Shown in pieces: positions 26,236 through 34,952 of a stretch of 63,188 nucleotides of DNA. Location: positions 1 through 63,188 of the forward strand of contig JADFYG010000036.1 of assembly GCA_015233155.1 (NCBI GenBank), written 5' to 3'. Made by a program: the position numbers and the translations under genes. The notes beneath the pieces were generated by a model. It was given only the letters and a program-made list of their open reading frames with translations, did no database searches and had not been told where the DNA came from. The stretch is from Candidatus Rifleibacteriota bacterium (GTDB lineage Bacteria > Muiribacteriota > Ozemobacteria > Ozemobacterales > Ozemobacteraceae). Each line of letters opens with the position of its first letter. Position 1 is the first letter of the stretch.

Positions 26236-29154
26236 TTAAGCATAGCCGAACAGCATTGAATATATGATGAGAACAATGAGGGTAATACCAATGCAGAGAC
26301 AGGTCAGGCCAAAGAGGAATATAACCCTGAGCCGCAGCGAAGACACCGGAGTCGTAAGCTTTTTCTCGAGTTCACCTGAGGCTTTCAACTCCTCGAACTC
26401 TCTTGGACGATCATGCTCCAACTCTGAAAGCGGGATTCGGCCGGTGAATATCACCGGATCCATCGGGAAGGCTTCCGGACGGAGGTGTGTATTGAAGAAG
26501 TGAATGGTGAAAATGAATCCGACCGCAAGCAGCGCCTCATCGCTGTGGATAATCGTAGCGACGTTAATGAGCCATCCGGGGAGAATAAGAGTGAATACTT
26601 CCGGGAACCACAGGAGGAGGCCAGTGGATCCGATGATGGTTATGCCCCAGAACACAGCAAAGTAATCGAATTTTTCCCAGTATGTCCATCGGCCATACTT
26701 CGGACGTTCTCCAAAGCCAAGGAACCATCTCATGGTCTGGAAGAATTCCATAATATCATGGATTTGAGGAACAAGAGAATCCTTATTGAAGAGCATCTCG
26801 AACAACGTGAGGTTGTTCCTGGTTTTATATTGATATAGGAAACTCAGATGAGTAACGAAATAACCAAATGTAATCACTGCGCAAACGCGGTGCACTAATC
26901 CTGCATTTCCAGGGCCGCCGATAAGCGAGGCAAGCTTCGAAGCCCACGCCATATTGGCGAATTTCAACATCATTCCGGTTATCGCCAATCCAAAGAAGCT
27001 GACTATGACAGACAGATGCAACAATCTTTCAGAAAGCGCGAATCTGACATATTGTTTTGGCTCTTCATCAACGTGGGCTTCTTTCTTTTGTTTGAGCCGT
27101 GCGAAGGACTTTGGCAGCCAGAGAAGGGTGTGAACACCAAAGAAGCCGAAGGTGCCAATCAGAAGCATGGTCATGGCCCAGAACGTGAGGAAGAGTGCGG
27201 GATACTTTCCGGCATTGTGATGAGTAGCGTGTGTTAAATATCCGACAAATTGTCTATTCGCATTTTGATGGCACTTTTTGCACGTCGCTACAACATTGTT
27301 CCGGCTCAAATGCGAATCAGGGTTATCAGGTTTCAAAATATCATGAGAGCCGTGGCAGTCCGAACATTTGGCGGCTTTTAAAGAGCCCAGCTGATAGGCT
27401 TTTCCATGGTATGTCTGGAAATAGGTTTCACTGACGTCCTTGTGGCAAGAACCGCACTGATGGCTAACTTCAAGGAGGAATTGCGGTTTCTCGACCCGGG
27501 TAATGTCGTGAGAAGTGTGGCAGTCCGGACATGTCGGTAATTTTGCGTCGGTTTTGGTCACTTTGGGGCTATGGACGCTATTAACGAACATGTCGTTAAT
27601 TCCCATGTGGCATTTGGCACAAGTGGCCGCAACGTTCTTTCTGTTAACCGAAGAGCGTTCGTCTTTGGCTGGAAACTCACGATGTGAGCTGTGGCAATCC
27701 GTGCAAACCGCGGAGGAAATAAGTCCGCTTTCGATGACACCCCTTCCATGCGTGCTCATCCTATATTTCTGTACCAGATCACCGCGCTCCGCTCCGATTC
27801 TTCTGGCGGCTTTTTGTCCGGCGAGATGACACGTTCCGCAAAGGTCTGGGATATTTCGTCGGAAAATTGGTGATTTCTCGGCCAGTTTGGGCATGATGTT
27901 ATGTTTGCCATGGCAATCAGTGCAAACCGGCGCATCCGGGTCCTTTTTGGCGCTGAGCTGTCCGTGAATACTTACAACGTAATCTTCACCCTGTTTTACA
28001 TGACAAATGGTGCAGTCGACCTTCTTGGCCGTCTCACAAGGCCGTTTGAGATCGGGAGAGACATCGGCGTGACATTTTACGCAGTTGATCTTTGCATGGG
28101 TTGAAGATGCCAGATCCGCGGTAACTACGATTGGTGTCCGGGTCGATGATGCCTGTTCAGTAGTCGCTGCCATTGACGCATTGGTAGAAGAAGCCTGTTC
28201 AACAGTGGCATCAACAGTTTTTGTAACATGACATTTGAGACAATCCTGGTCAGCCACTCCCGCGTTCAGGGATGATTTTCGGATCTGATGGGCGGAGTGA
28301 CAATCTACGCAAACAGGTATGGAATCGGGTTTTTTCTCCCACAATTCACCTTTTATGACTTTCTTGTGAACCTGCTCGATCATTCCATGGCATTTGAAAC
28401 AAGTATTGGCAATATTTTTTACGTTGACAGTGGATTCAGTGGCCGTATGAGGAAGGATTTCATGTGCTGTATGACAGTCATTGCACGTGGCCGTTACCAG
28501 AAGGCCTTTTTTAAACATACCTTCACCATGAATACTTTCCCGGTAGTTCTCGACTACACTCCGCTCGAACATGCTGTACTCTTTAGTTACCGGCAAGCCC
28601 TCCGTGTGACATTTTCCGCAGAGGGAAGGAATATTCATCTTATAGGTGGTCGACTGACGGTCTGTCTTGCTGAGAATATCGTGCTTTCCGTGGCAAGAGT
28701 AACAGCGAGGCGCAAATTGATTTCCGTCTCTTAAAGCTTGTCCGTGAATGCTTGTTTTAAACTTATCGAACTCTTTTTTATGACAGCTCGAACAATCTAC
28801 TTTTTTAAGCCCTTCAGGGTGAGGAAAAGACTTCACATCGGCATCGAGGTGACATCCTGTGCAACCGAGGGCGGAATGGATAGAACCAGAAAATGACGCT
28901 CCGTCGACGAAGAGTGAAATCGTCTGGCTACCGACAGTGGTTGAAAAAGAAGGTTCGCTATGACAATCAAGGCACGCTGTGTCAGAAGCCGAAAAGGCAG
29001 GAACAGACAGGAAAGAGTATATTAATATAACCGTAAGACACCACAGAGAGACGCAACTTCCCAATGGCTTGGTGAAATGGGTAATTTTACCAAATGGGTT
29101 TATACAATGGGTTATTTTACCCAAATGACGCGTCAATATTGCGTTAAGTTTCAC
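26236..29154 (-). CDS. 19-heme cytochrome c fused to a b-type membrane domain
   Basis: 972 residues; GTG start after GGAGGGCAGGATAA. The N-terminal extension contains a GKITH repeat, then a hydrophobic signal/anchor (~33-55). Nineteen CXXCH motifs lie between residues 61 and 629. Motifs 2-8 recur as motifs 10-16 at exactly 260 residues' distance (98/358, 121/381, 151/411, 179/439, 224/484, 252/512, 282/542), a clear internal duplication. From ~650 come five or six membrane helices with His residues (HLSVIVSFFGLAITGMML, HRVCAVITFGYF) like the HydC/FdnI or b561 diheme b subunit. The layout matches Geobacter CbcL (9 hemes plus b) but with twice the heme count. Likely a menaquinol oxidising inner-membrane protein delivering electrons to periplasmic carriers. 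Confidence 0.9.
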   Translation of the reverse strand: MKLNAILTRHLGKITHCINPFGKITHFTKPLGSCVSLWCLTVILIYSFLSVPAFSASDTACLDCHSEPSFSTTVGSQTISLFVDGASFSGSIHSALGCTGCHLDADVKSFPHPEGLKKVDCSSCHKKEFDKFKTSIHGQALRDGNQFAPRCYSCHGKHDILSKTDRQSTTYKMNIPSLCGKCHTEGLPVTKEYSMFERSVVENYRESIHGEGMFKKGLLVTATCNDCHTAHEILPHTATESTVNVKNIANTCFKCHGMIEQVHKKVIKGELWEKKPDSIPVCVDCHSAHQIRKSSLNAGVADQDCLKCHVTKTVDATVEQASSTNASMAATTEQASSTRTPIVVTADLASSTHAKINCVKCHADVSPDLKRPCETAKKVDCTICHVKQGEDYVVSIHGQLSAKKDPDAPVCTDCHGKHNIMPKLAEKSPIFRRNIPDLCGTCHLAGQKAARRIGAERGDLVQKYRMSTHGRGVIESGLISSAVCTDCHSSHREFPAKDERSSVNRKNVAATCAKCHMGINDMFVNSVHSPKVTKTDAKLPTCPDCHTSHDITRVEKPQFLLEVSHQCGSCHKDVSETYFQTYHGKAYQLGSLKAAKCSDCHGSHDILKPDNPDSHLSRNNVVATCKKCHQNANRQFVGYLTHATHHNAGKYPALFLTFWAMTMLLIGTFGFFGVHTLLWLPKSFARLKQKKEAHVDEEPKQYVRFALSERLLHLSVIVSFFGLAITGMMLKFANMAWASKLASLIGGPGNAGLVHRVCAVITFGYFVTHLSFLYQYKTRNNLTLFEMLFNKDSLVPQIHDIMEFFQTMRWFLGFGERPKYGRWTYWEKFDYFAVFWGITIIGSTGLLLWFPEVFTLILPGWLINVATIIHSDEALLAVGFIFTIHFFNTHLRPEAFPMDPVIFTGRIPLSELEHDRPREFEELKASGELEKKLTTPVSSLRLRVIFLFGLTCLCIGITLIVLIIYSMLFGYA

Positions 29155-29217
29155 TTATCCTGCCCTCCATGTTAAGCAAAAAAAAGAATACCTGAGCAAT
29201 GGTCGAAAGAAGGGATC

Positions 29218-29246
29218 ATGTTAAATGAGTCAAAATAGAAAATCAA
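29218..29246 (-). promoter_or_regulatory. Candidate sigma-70 promoter of the 19-heme/b gene
   Basis: On the minus strand TTGATT (29241-29246) and TAACAT (29218-29223) have a 17-base spacer, about 65 bases before the GTG start. Confidence 0.45.
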
Positions 29247-29270
29247 GATAAATCTTTTTCAAATTCGAGG

Positions 29271-29286
29271 TGGCATAATATTTGCT
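29271..29286 (+). promoter_or_regulatory. Sigma-54 type (-24/-12) promoter of the triheme cytochrome
   Basis: TGGCATAATATTTGCT matches the consensus TGGCACRNNNNTTGCW at every fixed position except one (T for C). It lies ~115 bases before the ATG at 29401. It implies RpoN and an enhancer-binding protein, so this cytochrome is probably induced under particular conditions, unlike its sigma-70-type neighbours. Confidence 0.7.
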
Positions 29287-29400
29287 TAATAAACATTCTG
29301 GTAGACAAATCAGATTGTTTGGTGTAAATTCCGGCACGATTGTGATTACAAGTTATTGTAGTCGCAAAATTTAATTCTCAAACAGAGGAGAATAGTCAGT

Positions 29401-29838
29401 ATGCGGAAAACAATGGTAGCGTGCATGGTGATCGTTCTGTTGATTGGCGTTTATGCTTTTACCCCGGCCAATGCCGGAACGTCAGCCAAAGGGATTTTGT
29501 TAGCCGAAGCACCCAAGGATGCCCCGAAGGATGCCCCCGCAGATGCCGCTAAGAAGGAAGAGCCCAAGGCTGGTGGCGATGTTCCTGAAATGATTACTTT
29601 TGATAACGTTGGCAAGCTCGGAGCAGTCGAATTTCCCCACAAGCTGCATGGCGAAAAGAATGCCTGTAAAGATTGTCATGAAGGCACAGCTCCCCTGTTC
29701 GAGAAGAAAGTCAGCAAGACTGGCTTCAAAATGGCTGACATGAAGGCCGGAAAACTTTGTGGTTTCTGTCACGACGGAAAAGACAAGCACCCGTTTGCAG
29801 CATCCGCAAATTGCATGAAATGCCATAAGAAGAAGTAA
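29401..29838 (+). CDS. Periplasmic triheme cytochrome (c7-like)
   Basis: 145 residues. A signal peptide (to ~26, TPANAG) is followed by an Ala/Lys/Asp/Pro-rich linker (~33-60) and a small triheme domain with CKDCH, CGFCH and CMKCH. VEFPHKLHGEKN and FKMADMKAGKLCG are typical of c7/class III-related cytochromes such as Geobacter PpcA, with His residues before each heme as distal ligands. It is a likely soluble shuttle between the inner-membrane quinol oxidases and the outer multiheme lipoproteins. Strong terminator downstream and sigma-54-type promoter upstream, so it is transcribed alone. Confidence 0.9.
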   Translation: MRKTMVACMVIVLLIGVYAFTPANAGTSAKGILLAEAPKDAPKDAPADAAKKEEPKAGGDVPEMITFDNVGKLGAVEFPHKLHGEKNACKDCHEGTAPLFEKKVSKTGFKMADMKAGKLCGFCHDGKDKHPFAASANCMKCHKKK

Positions 29839-29860
29839 TTTTTTTAAAAAATAAACAATA

Positions 29861-29897
29861 AAAAAACCCACTCCTTGAACAGGGGTGGGTTTTTTTA
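29861..29897 (+). terminator. Rho-independent terminator after the triheme gene
   Basis: Stem ACCCACTCC with GGGGTGGGT, flanked by A-run and T-run (AAAAAA ... TTTTTTT), so it may work in both directions. Confidence 0.92.
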
Positions 29898-29958
29898 TTG
29901 CGCTATTCAAGCTATTTCTGGCGGAGAATTATTGCCTCTGGTATTTCTGCAAAATTTC

Positions 29959-29987
29959 TTTACAAAAATTTAACCCATTGCTACAAT
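29959..29987 (+). promoter_or_regulatory. Sigma-70-type promoter placing the start next to the ATG
   Basis: TTTACA (29959-29964) and TACAAT (29982-29987) have a perfect 17-base spacer. The -10 ends only 9 bases before the ATG at 29997, so the transcript is predicted to have almost no leader. No Shine-Dalgarno sequence is present. Confidence 0.6.
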
Positions 29988-29996
29988 TCGTTACTT

Positions 29997-31991
29997 ATGA
30001 ATATCGTGAAAAAAGTAACACTGTTTTTATTGTGTTCTGTTCTCGGCATTTTGCCAGTGTTTGCGGAGACCCTGTCTGCATCTGCGGGCGTCCCTATTAC
30101 CGCATCGGGCACCATTCAGGTTATCACCAATGCTGAATGTCAGGGTTGCCATGCTGACAAGACCCTCAAGCGCGAGGCTGGTCCGGCGTCCGGAACACTC
30201 GTTCATGTTCCGGATGATGCTTTAAAAGGAACACCACACGAGGGTTTCAATTGTGTCGATTGCCACACGGGCATCAAGGAAATACCTCACGCAGTCAGAC
30301 TGTCACGCCCAGCATGCGCCAGTTGCCATCCGGCCGAAGAAGAGGATCTTAAAAAGAGCGTTCATGGTCTGGCCGCTGCCAAGGGAAATACAGATGCCCC
30401 GAGCTGTAGTGATTGTCATGGGAACCATCAGATAAAGATAAAAAGTGATCCTGAATCACCCACGAATCCCAAAAATTTGCCCACTACCTGCGCTAAATGT
30501 CATGCCAATGCCGAGACCAGCAAGCGCAACCATTTCAATATTCTTAATCCACTGAGTGATTATCAGCAGAGTGTCCATTACAAAAGGATACAGATGGGGG
30601 TTAAAGCCGCGACATGCAGTGAATGTCACGGCAGCCACCTCATCAGAAAGTCACAGGATCCCGAATCTAATACTGCCAAAAGAAATATTCCAAAAACGTG
30701 CGGAAAATGTCATACCGATATCGCCAAGGTTTATGAAAAGAGTATTCATGGTCAGGCACTGGCGAGGGGAGTAAGCGATTCTCCCGTTTGCACGGATTGT
30801 CATGGCGAGCATGCCGCCAAAGACAAGCGCGATCCGACTTCCAGCATTTACCCCGAGAACATTTCTAAAACCACTTGTCCGAGATGTCACGGTAACGCCA
30901 AGATGATGTCCAGATATGGCATCGATACGGCGCGTTTGAGCTCATATGAGGACACCTATCACGGACTCGCGCTCAAAGGCGGACTTACCGTTACTGCCAA
31001 CTGCGCGAGCTGCCACGGAATTCACGATATTCTTCCCTCATCAAACCCAGAGTCTTCAGTGAATTCAAATAATCTGGCCAAAACCTGTGGGAAGTGCCAT
31101 CCAAAAGCCAACGCGAGCTTTGCAAATATTCCGGTCCACTCTCATGAGCTCGTCCAGGGCACATATGAATGGTTTGCCGAAATGGTTCGGCAGATTTATA
31201 TAGTCCTGATCGTTCTCACTATTGGCAGCATGTTGTTGCATAATGCCATCATTCTATTTCATTATATTCGTCAGAAGCTTCAAATGCGCAGAGAGGGCCC
31301 CTTACATGTAAGGTTTACCTCCTTTGAAGTTTTTAATCATCTCATTTTGGTTCTTTCATTCACAACTCTTGTTCTTACGGGTTTCGCCCTGAAATTCCCT
31401 GATGCCTTCTGGGTTAAAGGTCTTTCGTTCGTTGGCTTGCATGAGTCCATCAGAGGATTTATCCATAGAATTGCCGGAGTAGTCCTTATCTGCCAGGGAA
31501 TTATTCAGACCATCTGGACCTTCGGAACTGTTCGCGGTCGCACTGAAGTCATTGCTTTACTACCCTGGTTTACCGATCTTCGGGATGTTTTCCTGAACAT
31601 GTGGTATCACCTCGGCTTCACCGAGCACCATCCGCATTTCGGTCGATATTCGTATATTGAGAAGTCCGAGTATTGGGCCATGGCCTGGGGGACAGTCGTC
31701 ATGGCTATCACCGGTTTGATGCTCTGGTTCCCGGCCTATGTCACCTGGGTTCTGCCGTCATGGCTGCTTAAAATCGCTGAAATCGTTCATTACTATGAGG
31801 CCTGGTTAGCTACTCTTGCCATTATTGTCTGGCACATGTTCTTCACATTCCTGCATCCTAAAGAATATCCTTTCTCGATAACATGGCTTGACGGCAAAAT
31901 CTCTGATGAAGAGTTCAGATCTCATCATCCACAGGAGTATGCAGCGCTCAAGTCATCTAAGGAAGCTCAAGCCCCGGAAGACAAAAAGTAG
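29997..31991 (+). CDS. 11-heme cytochrome c fused to a b-type membrane domain
   Basis: 664 residues from the ATG that begins a normal signal peptide (MNIVKKVTLFLL, cleavage near FAET). The frame is open 33 codons further upstream, but that part overlaps the promoter and lacks a signal sequence. Eleven CXXCH motifs occur at residues 48, 87, 107, 137, 165, 207, 235, 265, 294, 336 and 364. Membrane helices begin near 398, with His-bearing segments FEVFNHLILVLSFTTLVLTGF and FIHRIAGVVLICQG, and a final HYYEAWLATLAIIVWHMFFTF, as in diheme b subunits. It is a single-module relative of the 19-heme/b protein at 26236-29154, and closest in plan to Geobacter CbcL. Confidence 0.9.
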   Translation: MNIVKKVTLFLLCSVLGILPVFAETLSASAGVPITASGTIQVITNAECQGCHADKTLKREAGPASGTLVHVPDDALKGTPHEGFNCVDCHTGIKEIPHAVRLSRPACASCHPAEEEDLKKSVHGLAAAKGNTDAPSCSDCHGNHQIKIKSDPESPTNPKNLPTTCAKCHANAETSKRNHFNILNPLSDYQQSVHYKRIQMGVKAATCSECHGSHLIRKSQDPESNTAKRNIPKTCGKCHTDIAKVYEKSIHGQALARGVSDSPVCTDCHGEHAAKDKRDPTSSIYPENISKTTCPRCHGNAKMMSRYGIDTARLSSYEDTYHGLALKGGLTVTANCASCHGIHDILPSSNPESSVNSNNLAKTCGKCHPKANASFANIPVHSHELVQGTYEWFAEMVRQIYIVLIVLTIGSMLLHNAIILFHYIRQKLQMRREGPLHVRFTSFEVFNHLILVLSFTTLVLTGFALKFPDAFWVKGLSFVGLHESIRGFIHRIAGVVLICQGIIQTIWTFGTVRGRTEVIALLPWFTDLRDVFLNMWYHLGFTEHHPHFGRYSYIEKSEYWAMAWGTVVMAITGLMLWFPAYVTWVLPSWLLKIAEIVHYYEAWLATLAIIVWHMFFTFLHPKEYPFSITWLDGKISDEEFRSHHPQEYAALKSSKEAQAPEDKK

Positions 31992-32006
31992 TTTACTGGC
32001 TTTTGT

Positions 32007-32050
32007 GAAAACCCGAAAAAGCAGCAGATACTGAAGCTTTTTCGGGTTTC
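32007..32050 (+). terminator. Terminator-like hairpin after the 11-heme/b gene
   Basis: GAAACCCGAAAAAGC (32007-32022) pairs with GCTTTTTCGGGTTTC (32036-32050). The T-run lies within the stem arm rather than after it, so termination is probable but not certain. Confidence 0.6.
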
Positions 32051-32082
32051 GGTTTCCGGTATTTGAAGGGGGTTCTGATATC

Positions 32083-33024
32083 GTGAATAATGAAATACAT
32101 GCTGTAACCGGGGCTTTCGGGTATTCCGGTAAATATATAGCCCGCAGACTGCTTGATCGCAAAAAGTCAGTTATTACCTTTACTAATTCCCCGAACAGAG
32201 AGAATGAGTTTAATAGAGCCATCAAAGCATTTCCATACTGTTTTGATGACCCCAAAAAACTAGAAGAAAGTCTGCGGGGCGTTACCGTTTTGTACAATAC
32301 TTACTGGGTTCGTTTCAATCACACCACATTCAGGCATTCCACTGCGGTTGATAATTTGCTGATTTTGATAGCTGCGGCGAAGGCTGCCGGTGTGCGAAGA
32401 ATAGTTCATATAAGTATTACCAATCCTTCCCGGGAAAGCCATCTGGAGTATTTTTCCGGGAAGGCATTAGTGGAGGAGGCTTTGATAAACAGCGGCGTCT
32501 CCTACTGTATTTTGCGGCCAACCGTTCTCTTCGGAAAAGAAGATATTCTCATAAATAATATTGCGTGGGCCGTTCGAAAATTTCCGGTTATCGGTGTTTT
32601 TGGGGACGGAGCGTATAAACTTCAGCCGATTTTCGTGGACGACCTGGCTGAAATCGCCGTTAACAAAGGCGAAGAGCGAACGAATGAAATCCTGGATGCC
32701 ATCGGTCCCGAAACCTATACTTATAGATGTCTTGTCCGTAGAATATCCCGGGTTTTGGGGTTGAAGCGGCTGATTGTTGCAACGCCGCCAGTCATAGCTT
32801 ACATGGTTGGAATGATTACCGGATGGCTTGTCGGCGATATCATGGTGACCAGAGAAGAAATTGAAGGTCTCATGGAAAACCTGCTTTATACGAAATCCGC
32901 CCCCCTGGCAAAAACAAAATTATCTCACTGGCTTCGAGAAAACAAAAATGTTCTCGGAAAAAAATATGCGAGTGAACTCGGGCGAAGAAAAGATCTGGTA
33001 TCTTCCTACGAAAACATTGTCTGA
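32083..33024 (+). CDS. NAD(P)-binding epimerase/NmrA-like protein (NDUFA9-like)
   Basis: 313 residues; GTG start after GAAGGGGG. The Rossmann nucleotide-binding motif is VTGAFGYSGKYIARRL (TGxxGxxG), and AAKAAGVRRIVHIS, SGVSYCILRPTVLFG and PIFVDDLAEI are typical of atypical short-chain dehydrogenases related to the complex I accessory subunit NDUFA9. The canonical Tyr-x-x-x-Lys is replaced by a YFSGK arrangement (Y-F-S-G-K, which does keep the Tyr/Lys spacing). The substrate is unknown. It lies 62 bases before an aldehyde dehydrogenase and 1.6 kb before nuoA, so a link to complex I is possible but unproven. Confidence 0.75.
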   Translation: MNNEIHAVTGAFGYSGKYIARRLLDRKKSVITFTNSPNRENEFNRAIKAFPYCFDDPKKLEESLRGVTVLYNTYWVRFNHTTFRHSTAVDNLLILIAAAKAAGVRRIVHISITNPSRESHLEYFSGKALVEEALINSGVSYCILRPTVLFGKEDILINNIAWAVRKFPVIGVFGDGAYKLQPIFVDDLAEIAVNKGEERTNEILDAIGPETYTYRCLVRRISRVLGLKRLIVATPPVIAYMVGMITGWLVGDIMVTREEIEGLMENLLYTKSAPLAKTKLSHWLRENKNVLGKKYASELGRRKDLVSSYENIV

Positions 33025-33086
33025 ACAGTAAAACTCAAAAACATTCATGAAGATGAATTCAGAGATTCTATATATGGAGGATGCGT

Positions 33087-34514
33087 ATGCTTAAGGAAAA
33101 ATATCCGTTTTATCTGGCGAACAAACCCATGGAGCCCAATCACGATCTGGAAGTTTTAAATAAATATTCCGGAAAAGTTGCGACACGCGTGGCGATGGCG
33201 TCCCCTGAAATAATTGATGAGGCGATCGCGGCCGCAGTTCAGGCTTCCCGCCCTATGGCCAAAATGCCGACTTATCAGCGACAAGATGTATTGAACCACT
33301 GTGTAAAACGATTTACTGAGCGCGCGGATGAGCTTGCCCAGGCGCTTTGTGTCGAGGCTGGAAAGCCGATTCGGGATAGCCGCGGAGAAGTAAGCAGACT
33401 TATCGACACCTTCAGGATAGCGGCGGAGGAGTCGGTTCGAATGACAGGCGAAGTAATGCCGCTCGACATCAGCTCGCGTGCAAGAGGATATTCCGGCATG
33501 TGGAAGCGTGTCCCGATAGGTCCGGTTTCGTTCATCACTCCTTTCAACTTTCCGTTGAACCTTGCCGCCCACAAAGTTGCGCCGGCACTGGCGGCAGGCT
33601 GCCCATTCGTTCTTAAGCCATCTTCTAGAACTCCCATTGGAGCAATCATTATCGGAGAAGTTCTGGCGGAAACAAACCTGCCGGCGGGGGCATTTTCCAT
33701 TTTGCCGACACGCGTGGAAGATGCTCACATTTTCGCTGAAGATGAGCGATTGAAGCTTCTGAGCTTTACCGGTTCCACAAATGTGGGCTGGAATCTTAAA
33801 GCACGCGCCGGCAAGAAAAAAGTCATGCTGGAACTGGGCGGCAACGCGGCAGTAATCGTAGACTCCGATTCAGACCTTGACGATGCTGTGGCGCGAATTG
33901 TCATCGGCGCATTTTATCAGTCCGGCCAAAGCTGTATCAGCGTCCAGCGCATATTTGTCAATGAGATCGTCTATGACACTTTCAAGGCGAAACTGATCGA
34001 TGCGACTATGAAGCTTAAAACGGGCGATCCCATGAACGAAGAAACATTCATCGGCCCAATGATTGCCGTCAAAGAAGCCGAACGTGCGGAATCCTGGATC
34101 CGATCCGCTGTGAGCCGTGGCGGAAAACTTCTTTGCGGCGGCCATCGGAATGGTGCGTTTCTTGATGCCACGCTTCTCGAGGACGTTCCGAAAGACGAGC
34201 CCCTCTGCGCCAAGGAAGCCTTTGCTCCCGTGGCTGTCATGTCCAGATTCAGCGATTTCGGCGAGGCTTTGGCGCTAGTCAACGACAGTGAATATGGACT
34301 GCAGGCTGGTATTTTCACTCGCGACATCTACAAGGCGCACCGCGCATGGGATGAACTTGATGTCGGCGGAGTGATAATAGGTGATGTGCCGTCATGGCGC
34401 GTGGACCACATGCCCTACGGCGGAGTTAAAAACAGTGGTATCGGGCGCGAAGGCATTCGTTTCTCCATGGAGGAGATGACCGAGATTCGACTGATGGTTC
34501 TTAGAACTAAATGA
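33087..34514 (+). CDS. NAD-dependent aldehyde dehydrogenase
   Basis: 475 residues from the second ATG, which has a 6-base spacing from GGAGG; the first in-frame ATG (33081) directly abuts that site. Motifs: TPFNFPLNLAAHKVAPAL (cofactor pocket), FTGSTNVGW, the catalytic Glu in MLELGGNAAV and the catalytic Cys in SGQSCISVQR. It oxidises an aldehyde to the acid using NAD(P). The substrate cannot be read from sequence. The family (lactaldehyde/succinate-semialdehyde-like) is broad. Confidence 0.88.
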   Translation: MLKEKYPFYLANKPMEPNHDLEVLNKYSGKVATRVAMASPEIIDEAIAAAVQASRPMAKMPTYQRQDVLNHCVKRFTERADELAQALCVEAGKPIRDSRGEVSRLIDTFRIAAEESVRMTGEVMPLDISSRARGYSGMWKRVPIGPVSFITPFNFPLNLAAHKVAPALAAGCPFVLKPSSRTPIGAIIIGEVLAETNLPAGAFSILPTRVEDAHIFAEDERLKLLSFTGSTNVGWNLKARAGKKKVMLELGGNAAVIVDSDSDLDDAVARIVIGAFYQSGQSCISVQRIFVNEIVYDTFKAKLIDATMKLKTGDPMNEETFIGPMIAVKEAERAESWIRSAVSRGGKLLCGGHRNGAFLDATLLEDVPKDEPLCAKEAFAPVAVMSRFSDFGEALALVNDSEYGLQAGIFTRDIYKAHRAWDELDVGGVIIGDVPSWRVDHMPYGGVKNSGIGREGIRFSMEEMTEIRLMVLRTK

Positions 34515-34531
34515 GTCACCCTTTTTTTTCC

Positions 34532-34560
34532 TTGATCCACGGTACAATATCTGCTATATT
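34532..34560 (+). promoter_or_regulatory. Sigma-70-type promoter of the nuo operon
   Basis: TTGATC (34532-34537) and TATATT (34555-34560) are 17 bases apart. The predicted start lies ~20 bases before the nuoA ATG at 34587, which is preceded by AAAGGGAAG. Confidence 0.6.
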
Positions 34561-34586
34561 GCCGACCTCGAAAGGGAAGTGTAACA

Positions 34587-34952
34587 ATGTTTTTTATAAA
34601 TTACATGCCCGTGATTCTTATGTTTGCCGTGGCCGCTGGATTTGCCGTCGCGAATGTCCTTTTGTCCGCGTTATTTGGCCCTTATCGGGCATCCGCGGCG
34701 AAAATGGAGCCATACGAGTGTGGGGCACATCCGGTCGGTGATGCGAGAAAACCGGTTGTAACCAGGTTTTATCGTGTTGCCATGCTATTTCTTCTTTTCG
34801 ACGTGGAAGTGGCGCTGATGTTGCCGGTGCTTACCGTTTACAGGGATTATGCCTTCAAGTGGGTTGCCTTTACAGAGTTGTTTTTGTTCATGGCTCTTTT
34901 AGTCGTGGGCTATGTATATATCAGAGGTCGCGGAGGCCTGGAATGGGATTAG
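34587..34952 (+). CDS. nuoA: NADH-quinone oxidoreductase subunit A
   Basis: 121 residues with three membrane helices and the conserved loop [12 protein letters not shown] (with the quinone-site Cys) and [21 protein letters not shown]. First gene of a complete 14-gene complex I operon. Confidence 0.95.
   Translation: MFFINYMPVILMFAVAAGFAVANVLLSALFGPYRASAAKMEPYECGAHPVGDARKPVVTRFYRVAMLFLLFDVEVALMLPVLTVYRDYAFKWVAFTELFLFMALLVVGYVYIRGRGGLEWD

Noticed and set aside
34859..34942. N-terminal extension of NuoB
   Set aside because: The extra codons lie inside nuoA in another frame, are not NuoB-like, and the internal ATG has a GGAGG site.
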